DNA of 64,000 bases from Hyphomicrobiales bacterium. Its GTDB lineage: Bacteria > Pseudomonadota > Alphaproteobacteria > Rhizobiales > Rhizobiaceae. The position numbers were made by a program, and so were the translations under genes. The DNA lies in the NCBI GenBank assembly GCA_900472605.1, contig UCJD01000025.1:1-64000 (forward strand). Reading direction: 5' to 3'. Each line of letters opens with the position of its first letter. Position 1 is the first letter of the stretch. Below the pieces are notes generated by a model. The model saw only the letters and a list, made by a program, of their open reading frames with translations, ran no database searches and was not told the origin of the DNA. This document shows positions 43,061 through 51,745 of this stretch, one piece after another.

Positions 43061-44308
43061 TCAATAGCGGTCGATACGGAACGGCGTCATGTCGACCGCG
43101 GGTTTGGCTCCCGTCACCATATCCGCGATCAGCTGCGCGGTCGTGGCCGAATAGGTGAGGCCGAGATGGCCGTGGCCTGTCGCGTACCAGACGCCTGATA
43201 TCTTCGAGGAGGGCGAGATGATCGGGATCGTATCGGGCAGCGCCGGGCGGTGGCCCATCCATTCGCTGGTGTCCTTGACCTGAAGGCCAGGCACGGCGCG
43301 CTGGGCATGACGGACGAGAACGCGGGCGCGGCGGAAATCGGGCGCGGCATCCAGTCCCGCCAGCTCGACATTGCCGCCGACGCGGATACCGCCAGCCGTC
43401 GGCGTGATCATGAAGGCGCGGTGCGGCCAGATCACCGAATGGCGCATGGAGACGCCCGGCTGCATGATCTGCGTGTGATAGCCGCGCTCGGTTTCGAGCG
43501 GGATCGGCTCCCCGAGCTTTTCCGCCAGGAAACGCGTGTGGACGCCCGCTGCCAGGACGACGAAATCGGCTGCGATAGGCTCTCCGTTTTCGAGCAGCAC
43601 GACGGAGGTACCGTCGGCGTTCTTTTCGACGGTGCGGACGGCGCCGGACACGAAGGTGGCGCCGCGTTCGCGGGCGGCATCGGCGAGCTTCACCACGAGG
43701 CGATAGGGATCACGGATGGTCTTGTTGTCGGGCAGCAATACCGCCTTGGCGATCGATGGCGAAAGCGAGGGCTCCAGATCGCGGATGGCGGCGCCTTCGA
43801 GCACGTCGAAATCGAAATTGTAGCGGCGCATGAAATCGATGTGGCCGCGGTCGCCCGAAAATTCCGCCTCGGTCTCGTAGATCGCCAGGCAGCCCTCGTC
43901 AGTCATCAGCTCAGGTGCTGCGATCGTGTCCAGCATGGCACGGAAATCGGCGAGCGCCGGATTTGACAGGCTCATGCCCGCATCCTCGATGTCACGCAGC
44001 CGGGAAGGACGGCCGGCAGCGATGAAGCGCAGGAACCATGGCGCCATCTTCAGCGCATAGGCAGGACGCAGCCAGACGGGACCTTCAGGATCGAGCAGCC
44101 AGCGGGGGATCTTGCGCCAGGTATTGGGGCCGGAACCTGCGGCGAAATCGAGCGCGATGCTGGCCATGTTGCCATAAGAGGTGCCGCGCCCGGGCTCGCC
44201 CTTGTCGATCAACGTCACCTGTAAGCCGCGGCGCTGCAATTCGAGCGCGATCGCAGCACCGATGACACCTGCGCCGACAACCGCGACCGTCTGTTTCTTC
44301 TCGCTCAT
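43061..44308 (-). CDS. FAD-dependent D-amino-acid dehydrogenase (DadA-like)
   Basis: 415 aa with an N-terminal FAD-binding Rossmann fold (VAVVGAGVIGAAIALELQRR, LIDKGEPGRGTSYGNMASIA) and DAO-family features to the end: TERGYHTQIMQPG, GIRVGGNVELAGLD, GHRPALPDTIPIISPS, WYATGHGHLGLTYS. Probably oxidises the D-amino acid made by the neighbouring epimerase, such as cis-4-hydroxy-D-proline, passing electrons to quinone. Start ATG 44308 after GGTGAGGG. The remaining hydroxyproline pathway enzymes are not in this window. Confidence 0.87.
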   Translation of the reverse strand: MSEKKQTVAVVGAGVIGAAIALELQRRGLQVTLIDKGEPGRGTSYGNMASIALDFAAGSGPNTWRKIPRWLLDPEGPVWLRPAYALKMAPWFLRFIAAGRPSRLRDIEDAGMSLSNPALADFRAMLDTIAAPELMTDEGCLAIYETEAEFSGDRGHIDFMRRYNFDFDVLEGAAIRDLEPSLSPSIAKAVLLPDNKTIRDPYRLVVKLADAARERGATFVSGAVRTVEKNADGTSVVLLENGEPIAADFVVLAAGVHTRFLAEKLGEPIPLETERGYHTQIMQPGVSMRHSVIWPHRAFMITPTAGGIRVGGNVELAGLDAAPDFRRARVLVRHAQRAVPGLQVKDTSEWMGHRPALPDTIPIISPSSKISGVWYATGHGHLGLTYSATTAQLIADMVTGAKPAVDMTPFRIDRY

Positions 44309-44501
44309 CCCTCACCGCCCATTCGCGCGGCGGACCACACCGCCGACCGCACTGTGATATATCAGAACATGCGCGACTTCCATCTGAATTTTGGGCCTTG
44401 GCTGAACGGGCGACGCCGCGCGTTCTGTGCAGGACGTCGTGAAACTTTCCGAACGTTCATTCCGTTTACCCGAGCAAAATTTCAGCGAAGGACCGCGCGC
44501 G

Positions 44502-44885
44502 ATGAAGGCTTTGCCCAGCATCTTCCTGTCGATTGTTCTGCTCTGCCCGTCACTCACCTTCGCCGGTGCGCTTGAGGAGGACGCGATACGTCACGACATC
44601 ATCGGAAGGACCATCTATCTTGCGACACCGCTCGGCGGCGAACTGCCGCTCAACTACCACACATCAGGCGTGGTCGACGGCAGCGGCGAGGCGATAGGGC
44701 TCGGAAAATTCTTCAAGCCCAACGACCAGGGCAAGTGGTGGATCGATTCGAACCGGCTCTGCCAGAAATTCCGCACGTGGTACGACGGCGCGCCGATGTG
44801 TTTCGAACTTGAGAACGCAGGCCCCGGGAAGGTGAAGTGGACGCGCGACAACGGCCAGACTGGCGTGGCGAGAATAGGCAACTGA
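44502..44885 (+). CDS. Secreted protein of unknown function, 127 aa
   Basis: Signal peptide at residues 1-21 (IFLSIVLLCPSLTFAGA). The mature part has a conserved-looking core: IIGRTIYLATPLGGELPLNY, GLGKFFKPNDQGKWWIDSNR, LCQKFRTWYDGAPMCFELEN, with two cysteines that could pair, and ends RDNGQTGVARIGN. It resembles small periplasmic proteins of rhizobia but I cannot name the family. Start ATG 44502 has AAGGA 12 bases upstream. It is divergent from the D-amino-acid dehydrogenase gene and convergent with the small RNA that follows. Confidence 0.75.
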   Translation: MKALPSIFLSIVLLCPSLTFAGALEEDAIRHDIIGRTIYLATPLGGELPLNYHTSGVVDGSGEAIGLGKFFKPNDQGKWWIDSNRLCQKFRTWYDGAPMCFELENAGPGKVKWTRDNGQTGVARIGN

Positions 44886-44908
44886 AGCGATCGGGGGGTC
44901 CAGAATGG

Positions 44909-45031
44909 AAAAGAGCCCGGTGCGGGAGGAGGTGCACCGGGCTCTTGATCCTGACTGACAACTGGGAGGAGGAGTGTTGTCAGTCCGACGAAGGAGCGCT
45001 GGGAGGAGGAGTGCGCTGCCTTCGAGAAGAT
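44909..45031 (-). ncRNA. ar14-family (NfeR1-like) small RNA with three anti-SD loops
   Basis: On the minus strand three successive hairpins each expose CCTCCTCCC in the loop: stems 45022-44991 region (AGCGC/GCGCT plus AAGG/CCTT with a bulge), 44985-44953 (10 bp, GACTGACAAC/GTTGTCAGTC) and 44945-44912 (12 bp, AGAGCCCGGTGC/GCACCGGGCTCT). The last is followed by TTTT and acts as terminator. Repeated CCTCCTCCC loops are the hallmark of the alphaproteobacterial ar14 sRNAs, trans-acting repressors that pair with ribosome-binding sites of transporter mRNAs. The 5' end near 45031 is estimated from the family length; CTATCTAT upstream may be the -10. Confidence 0.82.
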
Positions 45032-45188
45032 AGATAGCCTATCGTTTCGATCCGGAATAGGGAAAATACCGCAACGCAGCAATGCATTATACGCATAACG
45101 CGATCCATCAAACCGCGGGCTGCCTTCGATTTTTGCACATCATTTCATCAAACCAGCAGGATATGGGCGATTTCGACCGTTGAGAGTC

Positions 45189-45216
45189 AAAGGCGGCAGC
45201 CGATGCCGCCGCCTTT
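45189..45216 (-). terminator. Terminator-like hairpin after the secreted-protein gene
   Basis: AAAGGCGGC (45189-45197) and GCCGCCTTT (45208-45216) form a perfect 9-bp stem ten bases after the end of the minus-strand gene 45226-45597. The T-run is short (within the stem), so efficiency is uncertain. Confidence 0.55.
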
Positions 45217-45225
45217 GCGACTGGA

Positions 45226-45597
45226 TCACCACTCGTCGCCGCACGGCATGGAGCCGTCGCCATTGGTGCCGCCGAAGGTACCCTGGCAATAGGTCTGCCT
45301 ATGCATTTGTTGCATTTGGGGCTGCATCGGGCGTTCGGTGATCGAGCCAGTGGTCTGGCGGTCGACACCGAAGGCGGCGTCGGGATACCAGTAACCGTCG
45401 TGGAGGCGGGTGCCGGTCCGCTCGGTGCGCGAGCCATGGTAGCCGTGCCAATAGCCCGGCTGGGTCTGAGCCACCTGAATGACCGGAGCCTGCTGCATGG
45501 ACTGGTCGGCAGGCGCGGCCTGAACAGGGATCGCGGTCGAGAGTGCCGCCATGACGCCGAGCGACGTGATGGACGGGATGTAACGGGAGATTTTCAT
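45226..45597 (-). CDS. Secreted protein of unknown function, 123 aa
   Basis: Signal peptide about 1-28 (SITSLGVMAALSTAIPVQAA). The mature protein is Gln/Met-rich with aromatic Gly-Tyr-Trp-His stretches (PGYWHGYHGSR, HDGYWYPDAAFGVDR) and two cysteines near the end (YCQGTFG, MPCGDEW). This composition is typical of small periplasmic or surface proteins of Rhizobiales; no catalytic motif is seen. Start ATG 45597 follows GAAGGAGGGTTTATC. Single gene with a hairpin downstream. Confidence 0.75.
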   Translation of the reverse strand: MKISRYIPSITSLGVMAALSTAIPVQAAPADQSMQQAPVIQVAQTQPGYWHGYHGSRTERTGTRLHDGYWYPDAAFGVDRQTTGSITERPMQPQMQQMHRQTYCQGTFGGTNGDGSMPCGDEW

Positions 45598-45741
45598 GAT
45601 AAACCCTCCTTCAGGATTCACATGACGAAAATGCCGTCTGAGCTTGCAAAGTTCCGCGCCTGCACGCGCGCTCCAACAGTTGTGATCACAGGCGATTGCG
45701 CGTGATCTCGATTACGTCTGACGCACGATTCCGACTGCGCC

Positions 45742-46068
45742 CTACTGATCGTAAACGGCGCGGTAGCCCTGGCTGGAAATGCAGGTGACATACTGACGGC
45801 GCGCGGCCGCCCTCGCCTGCGCTTCCTCGTTTGCAGGATCGATCGCATAGCGCGACATCTGCGCCCGCGCCTCGTATTGCTTGCGCGCCTCGTTGTACAT
45901 GACGTTGCCGTCGGCGACGCAGATGTTGTGGGCGATGCCGGGTGGATTGAGCGGCGGGTCGAGCGTGTTGACGGGCGTCAGCATCGGGCCGTTGGCATGA
46001 TCGACGCAACCGGCCAAGGCCGCCACCGACGCCAGAAACACCATTCCACGAACCATATTGCTCAACAT
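45742..46068 (-). CDS. Small lipoprotein, 108 aa
   Basis: N-terminal lipobox LAGC (signal sequence MVFLASVAALAGC) predicts acylation at the Cys near residue 21. The remainder contains NICVADGNVMYNEARKQYEA and TCISSQGYRAVYDQ, with two further cysteines and an Ala/Arg-rich helix (PANEEAQARAAARRQY). Family not recognised. Start ATG 46068 after GGAGAGATTGA. No operon partner; the previous minus-strand gene begins 145 bp downstream. Confidence 0.78.
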   Translation of the reverse strand: MLSNMVRGMVFLASVAALAGCVDHANGPMLTPVNTLDPPLNPPGIAHNICVADGNVMYNEARKQYEARAQMSRYAIDPANEEAQARAAARRQYVTCISSQGYRAVYDQ

Positions 46069-46211
46069 TCAATCTCTCCGGCCCGCGGCCACGGCATTTT
46101 ATGCCCAAAAGGCATCTTGCCGAGACAATCGTCTGGCAACATTGTGCCAAGCTAGCGCTAAGCAAGACGCCAGCATCCGCAGACGCCGACATCACAACGG
46201 AGGAATGGACC

Positions 46212-46421
46212 GTGTCAGCTCTTCAGGACGAACGCTCATCCGAGATCCCCTCGCACCCGGAGGAGATGAAATCGGTCTTCGACCTTCGCGTCGGAAAGCA
46301 CATCACCCTGCAAGGCAGCGCCAGGATCACGCCCGCCGGCGTCATCAGCACCGGGATCGCGGTAGCGGCGATGACGTTTGCGGTGGGGTATCTGGTTTCG
46401 TCGGTTGGTCGGCGGCGGTAG
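46212..46421 (+). CDS. Small protein with one membrane helix, 69 aa
   Basis: GTG 46212 follows ACGGAGGAATGGACC. The protein starts MSALQDERSSEIPSHPEEMK, has a polar middle (VFDLRVGKHITLQGSARI) and one C-terminal helix (GVISTGIAVAAMTFAVGYLV) with a basic tail GRRR, so it is probably anchored by the C-terminus. No known family. Its last 77 bp overlap the end of a convergent antitoxin-like gene (46345-46608), which is unusual and suggests one of the two has been extended or disrupted. Confidence 0.6.
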   Translation: MSALQDERSSEIPSHPEEMKSVFDLRVGKHITLQGSARITPAGVISTGIAVAAMTFAVGYLVSSVGRRR

Positions 46422-46608
46422 GGCGATCGGCCACGCGCACGCGCTCGGCGTGACGATCGCGAACGGATGCAAACGCGCTGTCCACGGACAGGCCTCTGCT
46501 CGGATCAGTCCTCATGGCGTCGTAGGACGCAGCAACTTCGCTCGCGAGCCAGTGCTCAAAGGCAGTGTCACGCTCCCGCCGGTCTATGGAGATCGTGTTC
46601 TTTTGCAT
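46345..46608 (-). CDS. Orphan antitoxin-like protein
   Basis: 87 aa. Residues 15-56 (RDTAFEHWLASEVAASYDAM, RTDPSRGLSVDSAFASVRDR) follow the pattern of antitoxins paired with ParE/RelE toxins (YDAM..DPSRG...VFA.(I/V)R..H). After RHAER the sequence turns into a Pro/Thr/Arg-rich tail lying over the convergent 69-aa gene. No ParE/RelE toxin follows. So it looks like a solitary, partly degraded antitoxin. Start ATG 46608 with GAGGTGCGGTC upstream. It follows two overlapping small genes on the same strand. Confidence 0.6.
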   Translation of the reverse strand: MQKNTISIDRRERDTAFEHWLASEVAASYDAMRTDPSRGLSVDSAFASVRDRHAERVRVADRPTAADQPTKPDTPPQTSSPLPRSRC

Positions 46609-46617
46609 GACCGCACC

Positions 46618-46839
46618 TCACACATAAATCCAGCCTTTACGGACGGCCTCTATAAGCTCAAGCTGGTAGCTATATTCAGCGGCCACGGCAAACACCTTTA
46701 TATCGCTGATGCTCATATCGATCCCGTTTCGTCGCGCGACGTATTCGTAGGCCTCCGCCCAATCAAGGCCCGACAGATGCAGCATGGCAAGCTCCAGGTT
46801 GAATGGGGGCTCGCGTCTTTTCTTGCGTCGGGCCGTCAT
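46618..46839 (-). CDS. Hypothetical protein, 73 aa
   Basis: Begins MTARRKKRREPPFNLELAML, then LSGLDWAEAYEYVARRNGID and SDIKVFAVAAEYSYQLELIE. A basic N-terminus and a mostly helical body suggest a small soluble, possibly nucleic-acid-associated protein. No family recognised. Its ATG at 46839 overlaps the stop of the upstream gene (ATGA), and the antitoxin-like gene starts nine bases after its stop, so the three form one unit. Confidence 0.6.
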   Translation of the reverse strand: MTARRKKRREPPFNLELAMLHLSGLDWAEAYEYVARRNGIDMSISDIKVFAVAAEYSYQLELIEAVRKGWIYV

Positions 46840-47057
46840 GGTTGGAACCCGTGCCGATCAAGCAACGCGCGCTCCTGCGCAAACATGCGGGTGGCGAGTT
46901 CGTCGAAATCGATCAGGCCGGCCGCTGCAAGCGCATAACAGGCCGCATCAGATACGCACCGGTCCTGCTCGAATCGATCCCGGAGAGAAGATCCGAAATG
47001 ACGAGAGCGTTTCATCAAAACGTCGGCCGCTAGCTGCGCATAGAAATTTGCGTCCAT
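46836..47057 (-). CDS. Hypothetical protein, 73 aa
   Basis: From ATG 47057 (GAGGTCAGACCG upstream) the protein reads MDANFYAQLAADVLMKRSRH and ends FAQERALLDRHGFQP; helical, with a cysteine pair in DRCVSDAACYALAAAGLIDF. No family recognised. The earlier in-frame start at 47177 has no ribosome-binding site. First gene of a three-gene unit lying 217 bp from tRNA-Arg, the kind of place where integrated islands leave remnants. Confidence 0.58.
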   Translation of the reverse strand: MDANFYAQLAADVLMKRSRHFGSSLRDRFEQDRCVSDAACYALAAAGLIDFDELATRMFAQERALLDRHGFQP

Positions 47058-47274
47058 CGGTCTGACCTCGCAACGAATACGCGGACACACCCGCCCGCTT
47101 CCGTGAGGAAATGCCAGCATGTGCGACGCTCTGGTGATCGTATGGCTTTCGTATGGGAAGAGTGTCTCACGACTCAACGATGATGGGAATCCCGAGATCG
47201 GCTTTAAAATTTCAGACCGGCCGGTCCCGACCTCGCCTAAGGCTTCAGGCTAAATTTTCGTGAGAAAAGAGAAG

Positions 47275-47351
47275 TGGCGCACCCGAAGAGATTCGAACTC
47301 CTGACCCCCAGATTCGTAGTCTGGTGCTCTATCCAGCTGAGCTACGGGTGC
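47275..47351 (-). tRNA. tRNA-Arg (anticodon ACG)
   Basis: Minus-strand cloverleaf of 77 nt including encoded CCA. Acceptor GCACCCG/CGGGTGC, D-arm GCTCAGCTGGATAGAGC, anticodon loop CTACGAA giving ACG, and T-loop GTTCGAATC. A34 should be edited to inosine to read CGU/CGC/CGA. It lies beside the three-gene cassette with the antitoxin-like gene. Confidence 0.96.
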
Positions 47352-47473
47352 GTCTGCAGCGGTGTGTCCCGCTGGCGTGAGCGGTTCTCTAAAGGGTCAT
47401 CTGAATGAATGCAATAGGGTTTGTAAAAAAAGTGACGTCTTTCTTGTCGGACAGCGGGGATCGCGGGATTGCA

Positions 47474-48988
47474 TCACTTTTCCAAAAGGCTGCGGCCGCG
47501 ATAATCGTCCAGCGACACAGGGCGATCGGGGATTTCGATGCGGAACTGCGTGCCGATCGATGGCTTTTCCACAAGCGCGATGGTGCCGCCGTGGGCGAGC
47601 ACCAGCTCGCGGGCGATGGCGAGACCAAGACCCGTGCCGCCGGAGCGGGCGGAGCCGCGGAAGGCGGCAAAAAGGTTCTGGCGGGCCTTCTGCGGCATGC
47701 CGGGGCCGGTGTCGTCGACGGTGATGCTGACGACGCTGCCGATGCGGTGGGCGGAGACAGTGATGCGCCGCGGGCTTGCGCCCGCGTTGCCTGATGTCAG
47801 CGCTTGCAGGGCGTTGCGGCAGAGATTGTGGATGACGCGGAAGAGCTGCTCGTTGTCGGCATCCACTTCCAGATCGGCGCCGATCTGCTCGACGAACTCC
47901 ACGTCGCTCTGAGGATCGATCGCCAGCATGTCCCTGACATCCTCGACCAGCGTGGTCACCGGCACGAGGCGGCGGCGGGGAGCCGATTCGCTGGCCTGGC
48001 CGTAGGAGAGAACTTCGGTCGTATAGCCGACGGCGCGATCGATGGTGCGCAGCAGCTTCGGGGCGAAGCGCTTCACCATGGGGTCGTCGACATCGACGAG
48101 GCGGTCGGACATCAGCTGCGCGGAGGCAAGGATGTTGCGCATGTCGTGATTGATCTTGGAGACGGCGAGGCCGAGGGCCGCGAGGTTGCTCTGCTGCTTC
48201 AGCGTCTTTTGCAGCTGCAGCTGCATGGCGGTCAGATGGCGGCCGGCAATCGCCAGCTCGTCGCGCCCGCCATCGCCGACAAAGACATGCTGCGGATTTT
48301 CGGGATCGGCGGAAAACTGCTGCATGCTGCCCGTCAGCCGGCGGATCGGCCGGATGAGAATGCGGTTGATCGCGAAGAAGACGAGTGTCGCGGTAAACAG
48401 AGAGATCAGGATCGACAACAGGAAGACGTTGCGGGAATAGATGAGCATCGCGTTGCGCAGATGCTTGTCCTTCATCAGCACCTCGACACCGATATTGGTG
48501 TCCTGCACCGGACCGTAGACGCGGATCATCCGGTCGCCGCCGAAGACGAGCGTGTCGAGCGCATCGCGCATGGCGGTGACGGCAGGCACGCTGGTCAGAT
48601 CATATTGCGCATCGACCGACGCCGGCATATCCCAGGTGGCGAGCAGCCGCGAGGTGCCGTCCTTGCGCAGCACGATCGCCTTCGTGCCCGTCGCTTCCAA
48701 GGTCTGCCTCTGCAGGTCGCGCGGCAGCTCCACCGGCTGCAGGCCGTCGATGGCGATGGCAGCGGCGGCGGCGGCATTCAGCCGCTCATCCAGCCAGCGA
48801 AGGCGCATGGACGCCACCGAGGGAAAGAAGATCAGCACTTCGGCGAGCATGATGCAGACGACGGTCAGCCACAGCAGCTTGCCGGAGATGCCGCCGAACA
48901 TGCTGACGGGCCGGCACGAGGACTGCGCGGCGTCGGCAGCCGTCGTGAGTGCTTCGGGAACAGTTTGGCCTTGATCAGGGGCGGGCAT
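47474..48988 (-). CDS. Orphan membrane sensor histidine kinase
   Basis: 504 aa from ATG 48988 (GAGAAGCG upstream; ATG 49012 and 49027 are alternatives). Two membrane helices (about 35-60 and 190-215) flank a periplasmic domain of about 130 residues. A HAMP domain follows (RILIRPIRRLTGSMQQF), then the phospho-acceptor box SKINHDMRNILASAQ with His281, N box HNLCRNALQAL, G1 VDDTGPGMPQKA and G2 GGTGLGLAIAREL. No response regulator gene adjoins, so the partner is unknown. The acceptor box begins HDMRN rather than HELRT, a less common subtype. Confidence 0.88.
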   Translation of the reverse strand: MPAPDQGQTVPEALTTAADAAQSSCRPVSMFGGISGKLLWLTVVCIMLAEVLIFFPSVASMRLRWLDERLNAAAAAAIAIDGLQPVELPRDLQRQTLEATGTKAIVLRKDGTSRLLATWDMPASVDAQYDLTSVPAVTAMRDALDTLVFGGDRMIRVYGPVQDTNIGVEVLMKDKHLRNAMLIYSRNVFLLSILISLFTATLVFFAINRILIRPIRRLTGSMQQFSADPENPQHVFVGDGGRDELAIAGRHLTAMQLQLQKTLKQQSNLAALGLAVSKINHDMRNILASAQLMSDRLVDVDDPMVKRFAPKLLRTIDRAVGYTTEVLSYGQASESAPRRRLVPVTTLVEDVRDMLAIDPQSDVEFVEQIGADLEVDADNEQLFRVIHNLCRNALQALTSGNAGASPRRITVSAHRIGSVVSITVDDTGPGMPQKARQNLFAAFRGSARSGGTGLGLAIARELVLAHGGTIALVEKPSIGTQFRIEIPDRPVSLDDYRGRSLLEK

Positions 48989-49143
48989 CGCTTCTCGTCC
49001 AACCGGCGCCATGCGCCACGGATTCAATCTCTATATTAGACGAAACCGCGTCGCTTTCAAATCTTTGCGAGCAGTGCGACATAATGCCGAAACGCAAGCG
49101 CCGCCCGAAGGCGGCGCTCCTGATCAGATTGCAGAGCGGGAGA

Positions 49144-51141
49144 TCAGAATTCTTCCCAGCTCTGGTCGACCGCGGCGTTGCCGTTGAAGGCGCGGGCCAC
49201 ATTGCCCATGGCGCGGCGGGCGGGCGAGGCAACCGGGCGGTGCTCCTCGTAACGCGCGACCACAACCGGAGCCGACGGCTGCGCGTTCGACACCTTGAAG
49301 CGCGAGATCAGTCGCACGAGGCTATCGGCTTCAGACGACAGCTTGTGGGTGGCGGCGGAGGTTTCCTCGACCATGGCGGCGTTCTGCTGCGTCACCTGGT
49401 CCATCTGGTTGACGGCCGTGTTGACCTCCTTAAGACCGGTCGACTGCTCCTTGGCGGCCGTGGCGATCGAGTGGATGTGGTCGTTGATGGCGTTGACGCG
49501 GCGCTCGATCTGCGACAGCGCCTCGCCGGTTTCCTGCACCAGCTTGACGCCGATCTGGACTTCGCCGCCGGACTTGGTGATCAGGCCCTTGATGTCCTTG
49601 GCGGCGGTTGCCGAGCGCTGCGCGAGCTCGCGCACTTCCTGGGCGACGACGGCAAAGCCCTTGCCCGCTTCGCCGGCACGCGCTGCCTCGACACCTGCGT
49701 TGAGCGCCAGAAGGTTGGTCTGGAAAGCGATCTCGTCGATGACGTTGATGATCTGGCTGATTTCGCGCGAGGCCTGCTCGATGCGGCCCATCGCATCGAC
49801 GGCGTTGCGGACGACGACGCCCGACTTGCCGGCATCGTCCTTGGCCTCGGAAACCATGACGCTGGCTTCCTGGGCACGTTCGGTCGAATTGTTGACGACG
49901 GCGGTGATCTCATCGAGTGCAGCCGAGGTCTCTTCGAGTGCAGCCGCCTGCTGTTCCGTGCGCTTGGAGAGATCGTCGCTGGCGGCGCGCAGCTCGTTGG
50001 TGTTGCCGTGGAAGCCCTCGGCGGTCTCGCGCACTTCGCGCATGGTCGTTTGCAGCGTGGCGAAGGTGCTGTTGACGTTCTGCTGCAACTCGGCGAAGGC
50101 GCCCTGGAAATTGCCGCGCATGGTCTGCGTCAGATCGCCTTCCGCAAGGCTCGCGATAACGCGGCGGGTTTCGCCGACACCGCCATCGACGCTCGACAGC
50201 AGGTGGTTGATGTTGGTGGCGAACTGGTTGAGGTTTTCGTCCTGATAATCCTTGTCGATGCGGCGCGAGAAATCACCGGCAGCGGCTGCGGCCACGACGA
50301 CGGACATGCTGGACTGCAAGTCGTCGCTCTTGGCGCGCATGGCGGCTTCCTGGGCGTTCATGCGGCGCACCGCCAGGCCGTTTTCCTTGAAGACCGCGAC
50401 GGCTGCGGCCATTTCGCCGATCTCGTCGTTGCGGCCGGGGAAAGGCACATCGGTATCGAAGTTGCCGTCGGCGACGTTCTTGATCGCCTCGGTGACCTTC
50501 TTGATCGGACGCGAGAGATGGATGGTGCCGACATAAAGGCCCATGCCGATGCCGGCCGCAATGCCGAAGCCGGTGATGCCGAGAACCAGCCAGAGAACCG
50601 AGGTGCGGAAGTTTTCGACTTCCTGATTGACGGCTTCGAGCGTGGCCTTGTCGGTGGCGACGATCGCATCGATCTCGGCCTGGAAGGCCTTGCGGTTGGC
50701 GCGGTTGGCGTCGTTGTTGCCCTGCTCGTTGGCAGCCTGCGGGCTGACCTGCGTGCCGAGGCGCGCAGTTTCGGCGCGGAAGGTGCGGAATTCGGCCGAG
50801 CGGGCCTTCAGTTTATTGAACGCATCCATCTGATTGTCGGGAACCAGCGGCGTCCAGGAAGCGATGGTGGCGTCGATCTGGTCTAGCGCGGCAAGGAGAC
50901 CCTTGGCGAAGCTTGCGGCGTCCTTGGTCGAGGCTGCGCCATAGATGCCGCGCGCTTCCATAACGGTCGCGGTCACATAGCGGTTCAGGCGCTCGCCGGA
51001 ATAGGCGCGGTTGGCGGCATCCTCATAGGCGGAGAGATTTTCGTTGTAGCGCTGCACGGCCCAAAGAGCGGTGGCGCCGATAACCAGCGCGACGCAGGAC
51101 ATGGCGCACACGAGTATGTTGATCTTGCCTCGAATTTTCAA
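49144..51141 (-). CDS. Methyl-accepting chemotaxis protein
   Basis: 665-aa transmembrane chemoreceptor. Helix 1 about 8-29, a four-helix-bundle-like periplasmic domain, helix 2 about 182-205, HAMP with [18 protein letters not shown], then the signalling hairpin near 465-505 ([20 protein letters not shown]). The C-terminus ends QSWEEF, matching the xWxxF tether that recruits CheR/CheB in full-length receptors. The start is TTG 51141 with GGGGGGATACT upstream. Ligand unknown. Transcribed alone and upstream of the histidine kinase gene. Confidence 0.93.
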   Translation of the reverse strand: MKIRGKINILVCAMSCVALVIGATALWAVQRYNENLSAYEDAANRAYSGERLNRYVTATVMEARGIYGAASTKDAASFAKGLLAALDQIDATIASWTPLVPDNQMDAFNKLKARSAEFRTFRAETARLGTQVSPQAANEQGNNDANRANRKAFQAEIDAIVATDKATLEAVNQEVENFRTSVLWLVLGITGFGIAAGIGMGLYVGTIHLSRPIKKVTEAIKNVADGNFDTDVPFPGRNDEIGEMAAAVAVFKENGLAVRRMNAQEAAMRAKSDDLQSSMSVVVAAAAAGDFSRRIDKDYQDENLNQFATNINHLLSSVDGGVGETRRVIASLAEGDLTQTMRGNFQGAFAELQQNVNSTFATLQTTMREVRETAEGFHGNTNELRAASDDLSKRTEQQAAALEETSAALDEITAVVNNSTERAQEASVMVSEAKDDAGKSGVVVRNAVDAMGRIEQASREISQIINVIDEIAFQTNLLALNAGVEAARAGEAGKGFAVVAQEVRELAQRSATAAKDIKGLITKSGGEVQIGVKLVQETGEALSQIERRVNAINDHIHSIATAAKEQSTGLKEVNTAVNQMDQVTQQNAAMVEETSAATHKLSSEADSLVRLISRFKVSNAQPSAPVVVARYEEHRPVASPARRAMGNVARAFNGNAAVDQSWEEF

Positions 51142-51591
51142 AGTATCCCCCCAATAGGACTTAAGAGCCGAAAACTGGATGCCCGGCCGTTAGTTCAAAT
51201 TGCGCTAAAACAATTAATGTTGAATTTCCGATGCTTTCGCCGGCTACTATAAAAAATCATCCATGAACGATGGTTGCCGCCGCCATTTTTTGCGCGAAAA
51301 ATACACAGAGGCGCAATAGGCGCACGTCTGGGCTGCAGAAATGGAATAAAATGGTAGCGAGCGTCATATTGGCCGAATGGCGCAATCATTAACAGCATCT
51401 GCTAATTTTCACACTCAGAAGGCGAGCGACGTGGATTCTCCCTGCGATAATTGACTTTCACGACCTTCGTCCTTATAAGCCGCCGCACGTCCGGTCATAC
51501 AAGGCTTTTTGAGCCTCCCGCCGTTCGAAAAAACAACGCTCCTTGCTTTATGCAAATTCAAGAAGGCCCGCACTCCGCGGTGTTAAAATAA
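51142..51591. other. Intergenic region between the chemoreceptor gene and rpmH
   Basis: 450 bases without a supported gene. The left 300 bp are AT-rich and should hold the chemoreceptor promoter, which I could not pinpoint. The right part contains the rpmH promoter (51451-51479) and its leader of about 105 nt. Confidence 0.5.
51451..51479 (+). promoter_or_regulatory. Sigma-70 promoter of rpmH-rnpA-yidC
   Basis: TTGACT (51451-51456), exactly 17 bp, TATAAG (51474-51479). Very close to consensus and the best promoter in the window, as expected for a ribosomal protein operon. Confidence 0.78.
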
Positions 51592-51726
51592 ATGAAGCGT
51601 ACCTACCAACCATCTAAGCTTGTTCGCAAGCGCCGCCACGGTTTCCGTGCACGTATGGCTACCAAGGGTGGCCGCAAGGTCATCGTTGCTCGCCGCAGCC
51701 GTGGCCGCAATCGTCTTTCGGCTTAA
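51592..51726 (+). CDS. rpmH: 50S ribosomal protein L34
   Basis: 44 aa: [20 protein letters not shown], then [20 protein letters not shown] and RLSA. A textbook L34, very basic, part of the large ribosomal subunit. ATG 51592; a weak ribosome-binding site, compensated by the strong promoter. It is followed by rnpA, the classical pair, in which the two genes share a transcript but RnpA is made at far lower level. Confidence 0.98.
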   Translation: MKRTYQPSKLVRKRRHGFRARMATKGGRKVIVARRSRGRNRLSA

Positions 51727-51745
51727 GCCGGAATTGCCCGATCAG

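Noticed and set aside
51142..51591. Replication origin near rpmH
   Set aside because: rpmH adjoins dnaA/oriC in many bacteria, but no dnaA gene or DnaA-box cluster is visible and alphaproteobacterial origins lie elsewhere.
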